Made by a program: the position numbers and the translations under genes | Shown: positions 62,594 through 64,000 of the stretch, in pieces | Layout of the letters: every line of letters starts with the position of its first letter | Position numbering within the stretch: the stretch's first letter is position 1 | The notes under the pieces: generated by a model | Seen by the model: the letters and a program-made list of their open reading frames with translations, nothing else | What the model was told of the DNA's origin: nothing | Databases searched by the model: none | IMG/VR virus record: IMGVR_UViG_3300035664_000006 | Location: 1-64,000 of that record | DNA length: 64,000 nucleotides | Direction: 5' to 3' (one strand) | Source of the DNA: a virus

Positions 62594-64000
62594 TTAACTA
62601 ATTGCTGTGTAGGTATAATGTAGATACCCAGCATCATTTGTAAGAAGGTTGGTATACGCAATGCTTAACGAATAGGGATCCTCACCATTATCAAGTATCC
62701 CACCATTGATATCTAAGAAAGACACTTGGAAATCTAGTAATAGTGAGTTATCCATTGTGCCTGTACAGTTATATTCATCAGTTAATTGAATATGTTTAGC
62801 ATCAATATCTACTACTATTGATAAAACCCCAGATCTAGTTTCGTTGTTTAAATTTTTATAATAATATTTGATATTATAGGTAATAGAACCATCTGGCACC
62901 CCATCCACTGAACCTGCTAATGGTAATCTAAATAAAGCAGTACTATAAGTATTATATCCTAAAGAAACTCTGGTGGTTCCAAATGAACTATATTCACAAT
63001 GACCACTAACTTCTGGAATATATGCATAGGTAAGTGATGGATGTGATGATATTGCGGTGCGGTCTGATTTAATATTGTTAATAACATTTCCGTAATATCT
63101 AGAATAAATTTGTGGGAATTCTTGATTATTTACATTCCCAAAATTGTTTCCTACATTGTATAATTCTATATTAGAAACATTATTACCTGTACCTAAATCT
63201 ATGAATATGGCATTTTGTTGCACACTATAGAACTTGTAATTATTGATTATAGTATCTCTTGAACCAAATTGTTGACCAATATTTACACCATCTGAATTAA
63301 AACCTAACACAAACCCTTGCTTTACATTAGTGACATATCCTTCATCAAACAAATTATTTATAATATCATTATCTGAATATACTCCGTAGTTGAAACCTGA
63401 AATATATATATTTTTAAAAATGTTACGTTCACATGTTACAAGTGAGGTAAAACCATATAATGCAATGCCTTTACTTAATTTGGTAATATCACCGACCCAT
63501 CCTCCTTGTAGATTTAAATCTTCGAACGTACTATCCCTAACTGACTCTAATTGCAATGCAACTTGATCAATTGATGAAGTTATAATTGATAATCCTTTAA
63601 ATAATATGTATCGTGGTTGATTTGTATATTGGACATCGTTGGAATCGTTTGTAAAGTTACCATCTAGATTTGTATCTATTAATCTACTACCCATTCCTGC
63701 TGGATTGCCAGGTGTAGATAAATCATTGACAAATCTAACTACTGGAGTGGCTGATGTATGACTGATTATAGTTTTACTAGAACCTTCCCCTATGATCGTA
63801 GCGTAGCTTGGAATGAATAATGTCCCAGTAATTTTATATGTACCTGCTGGTATTTTTAATGTAATTCTTTTATATGAATTATTATATGCTGTCCCTGCTG
63901 TATTCAAAAATAATTGATCAATTGCTCGTTGTAATGAGATAGTATCATCTACGATGCCGTCACCAATTACCCCAAAATCTTTTGTTGAAACATAATCATC
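62594..64000 (-). CDS. Tail spike-like beta-helix protein (5' end outside window)
   Basis: At least 469 residues; the frame stays open to the window edge. STKDFGVIGDGIVDDTISLQ is the entry motif of pectate-lyase-type beta-helix proteins, followed by GTYKITGTLFIPSYATIIGE and repeated N/D-rich rungs. The C-terminal third changes to a beta-sandwich-like domain. Typical receptor-binding or capsule-degrading phage spike. Confidence 0.85.
   Translation of the reverse strand, partial: DDYVSTKDFGVIGDGIVDDTISLQRAIDQLFLNTAGTAYNNSYKRITLKIPAGTYKITGTLFIPSYATIIGEGSSKTIISHTSATPVVRFVNDLSTPGNPAGMGSRLIDTNLDGNFTNDSNDVQYTNQPRYILFKGLSIITSSIDQVALQLESVRDSTFEDLNLQGGWVGDITKLSKGIALYGFTSLVTCERNIFKNIYISGFNYGVYSDNDIINNLFDEGYVTNVKQGFVLGFNSDGVNIGQQFGSRDTIINNYKFYSVQQNAIFIDLGTGNNVSNIELYNVGNNFGNVNNQEFPQIYSRYYGNVINNIKSDRTAISSHPSLTYAYIPEVSGHCEYSSFGTTRVSLGYNTYSTALFRLPLAGSVDGVPDGSITYNIKYYYKNLNNETRSGVLSIVVDIDAKHIQLTDEYNCTGTMDNSLLLDFQVSFLDINGGILDNGEDPYSLSIAYTNLLTNDAGYLHYTYTAIS

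Overview
This window looks like part of a large, AT-rich, T4-like lytic phage genome whose host is probably an aerobic methanotroph. The phage assignment rests on a T4-type RNA ligase and DNA ligase, T4-style late promoter motifs (TATAAATA), tail-fibre/spike genes, class I ribonucleotide reductase broken up by homing endonucleases, a 26-gene tRNA cluster and virion-type small proteins. The host guess rests on pmoC (particulate methane monooxygenase subunit C), which enters the window at its left edge; pmoC-bearing large freshwater phages are already known. Almost all genes are on the minus strand. The main plus-strand exceptions are six homing endonucleases and one small late block (35.1-37.8 kb).

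Layout. 0-9.9 kb: pmoC, DNA ligase, ClpP, a phosphoesterase, translation factor IF-1, an AbrB-like regulator, a tail fibre, T4 Rnl1-like RNA ligase and small genes including a YqeY-like protein. 9.8-27 kb: a Ro60-like (DUF2828/vWA) ring-protein gene, then about 14 kb holding 25 tRNA genes interleaved with at least 18 short RNA elements that share one closing stem and a CAGCA motif. Several of these contain a tRNA-like T-arm, stub and D-arm in circularly permuted order, the arrangement expected of bacterial Y RNAs that mimic tRNA. The same stem recurs in the 5' leader of the Ro-like gene. GroES, parvulin, acireductone dioxygenase, peptidyl-tRNA hydrolase 2, a 2OG oxygenase and a dual-specificity phosphatase lie among the RNAs. 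A second family of RNAs closed by long perfect stems (often about 110 nt) is also present.

27-38 kb: kinase-like and amidoligase-like proteins, a possible amber suppressor tRNA, homing endonucleases, three tandem single-TM proteins and small virion-type proteins. 38-46.6 kb: a seven-gene block coding for a CHASE2 adenylate cyclase, an ATP-grasp ligase, a PA14/curlin-repeat protein, a FecR-domain protein, a curlin-like protein, CsgG and CsgF. This is a curli-type amyloid secretion system with a signalling module. Next to it is a heme oxygenase/bilin reductase pair. 47-56 kb: ClpS, Hsp20, DnaK, MazG, a methylase/nuclease pair, ribosomal protein bS21, RlpA with a structured leader, and glutaredoxin. 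56-62.5 kb: nrdB, then nrdA split into three genes by two homing endonuclease genes. The first break carries both halves of a split intein with an extremely short N-half. 62.6-64 kb: a beta-helix tail spike.

Transcription is mostly from near-consensus sigma70-like promoters (TTGACA-N16/17-TATAAT), many of which are marked. Read together, the window describes a phage that carries host-like translation and protein-folding functions, methane-oxidation and bilin metabolism genes, an amyloid/cAMP block, and an unusually elaborate Ro/tRNA-mimic RNA system.
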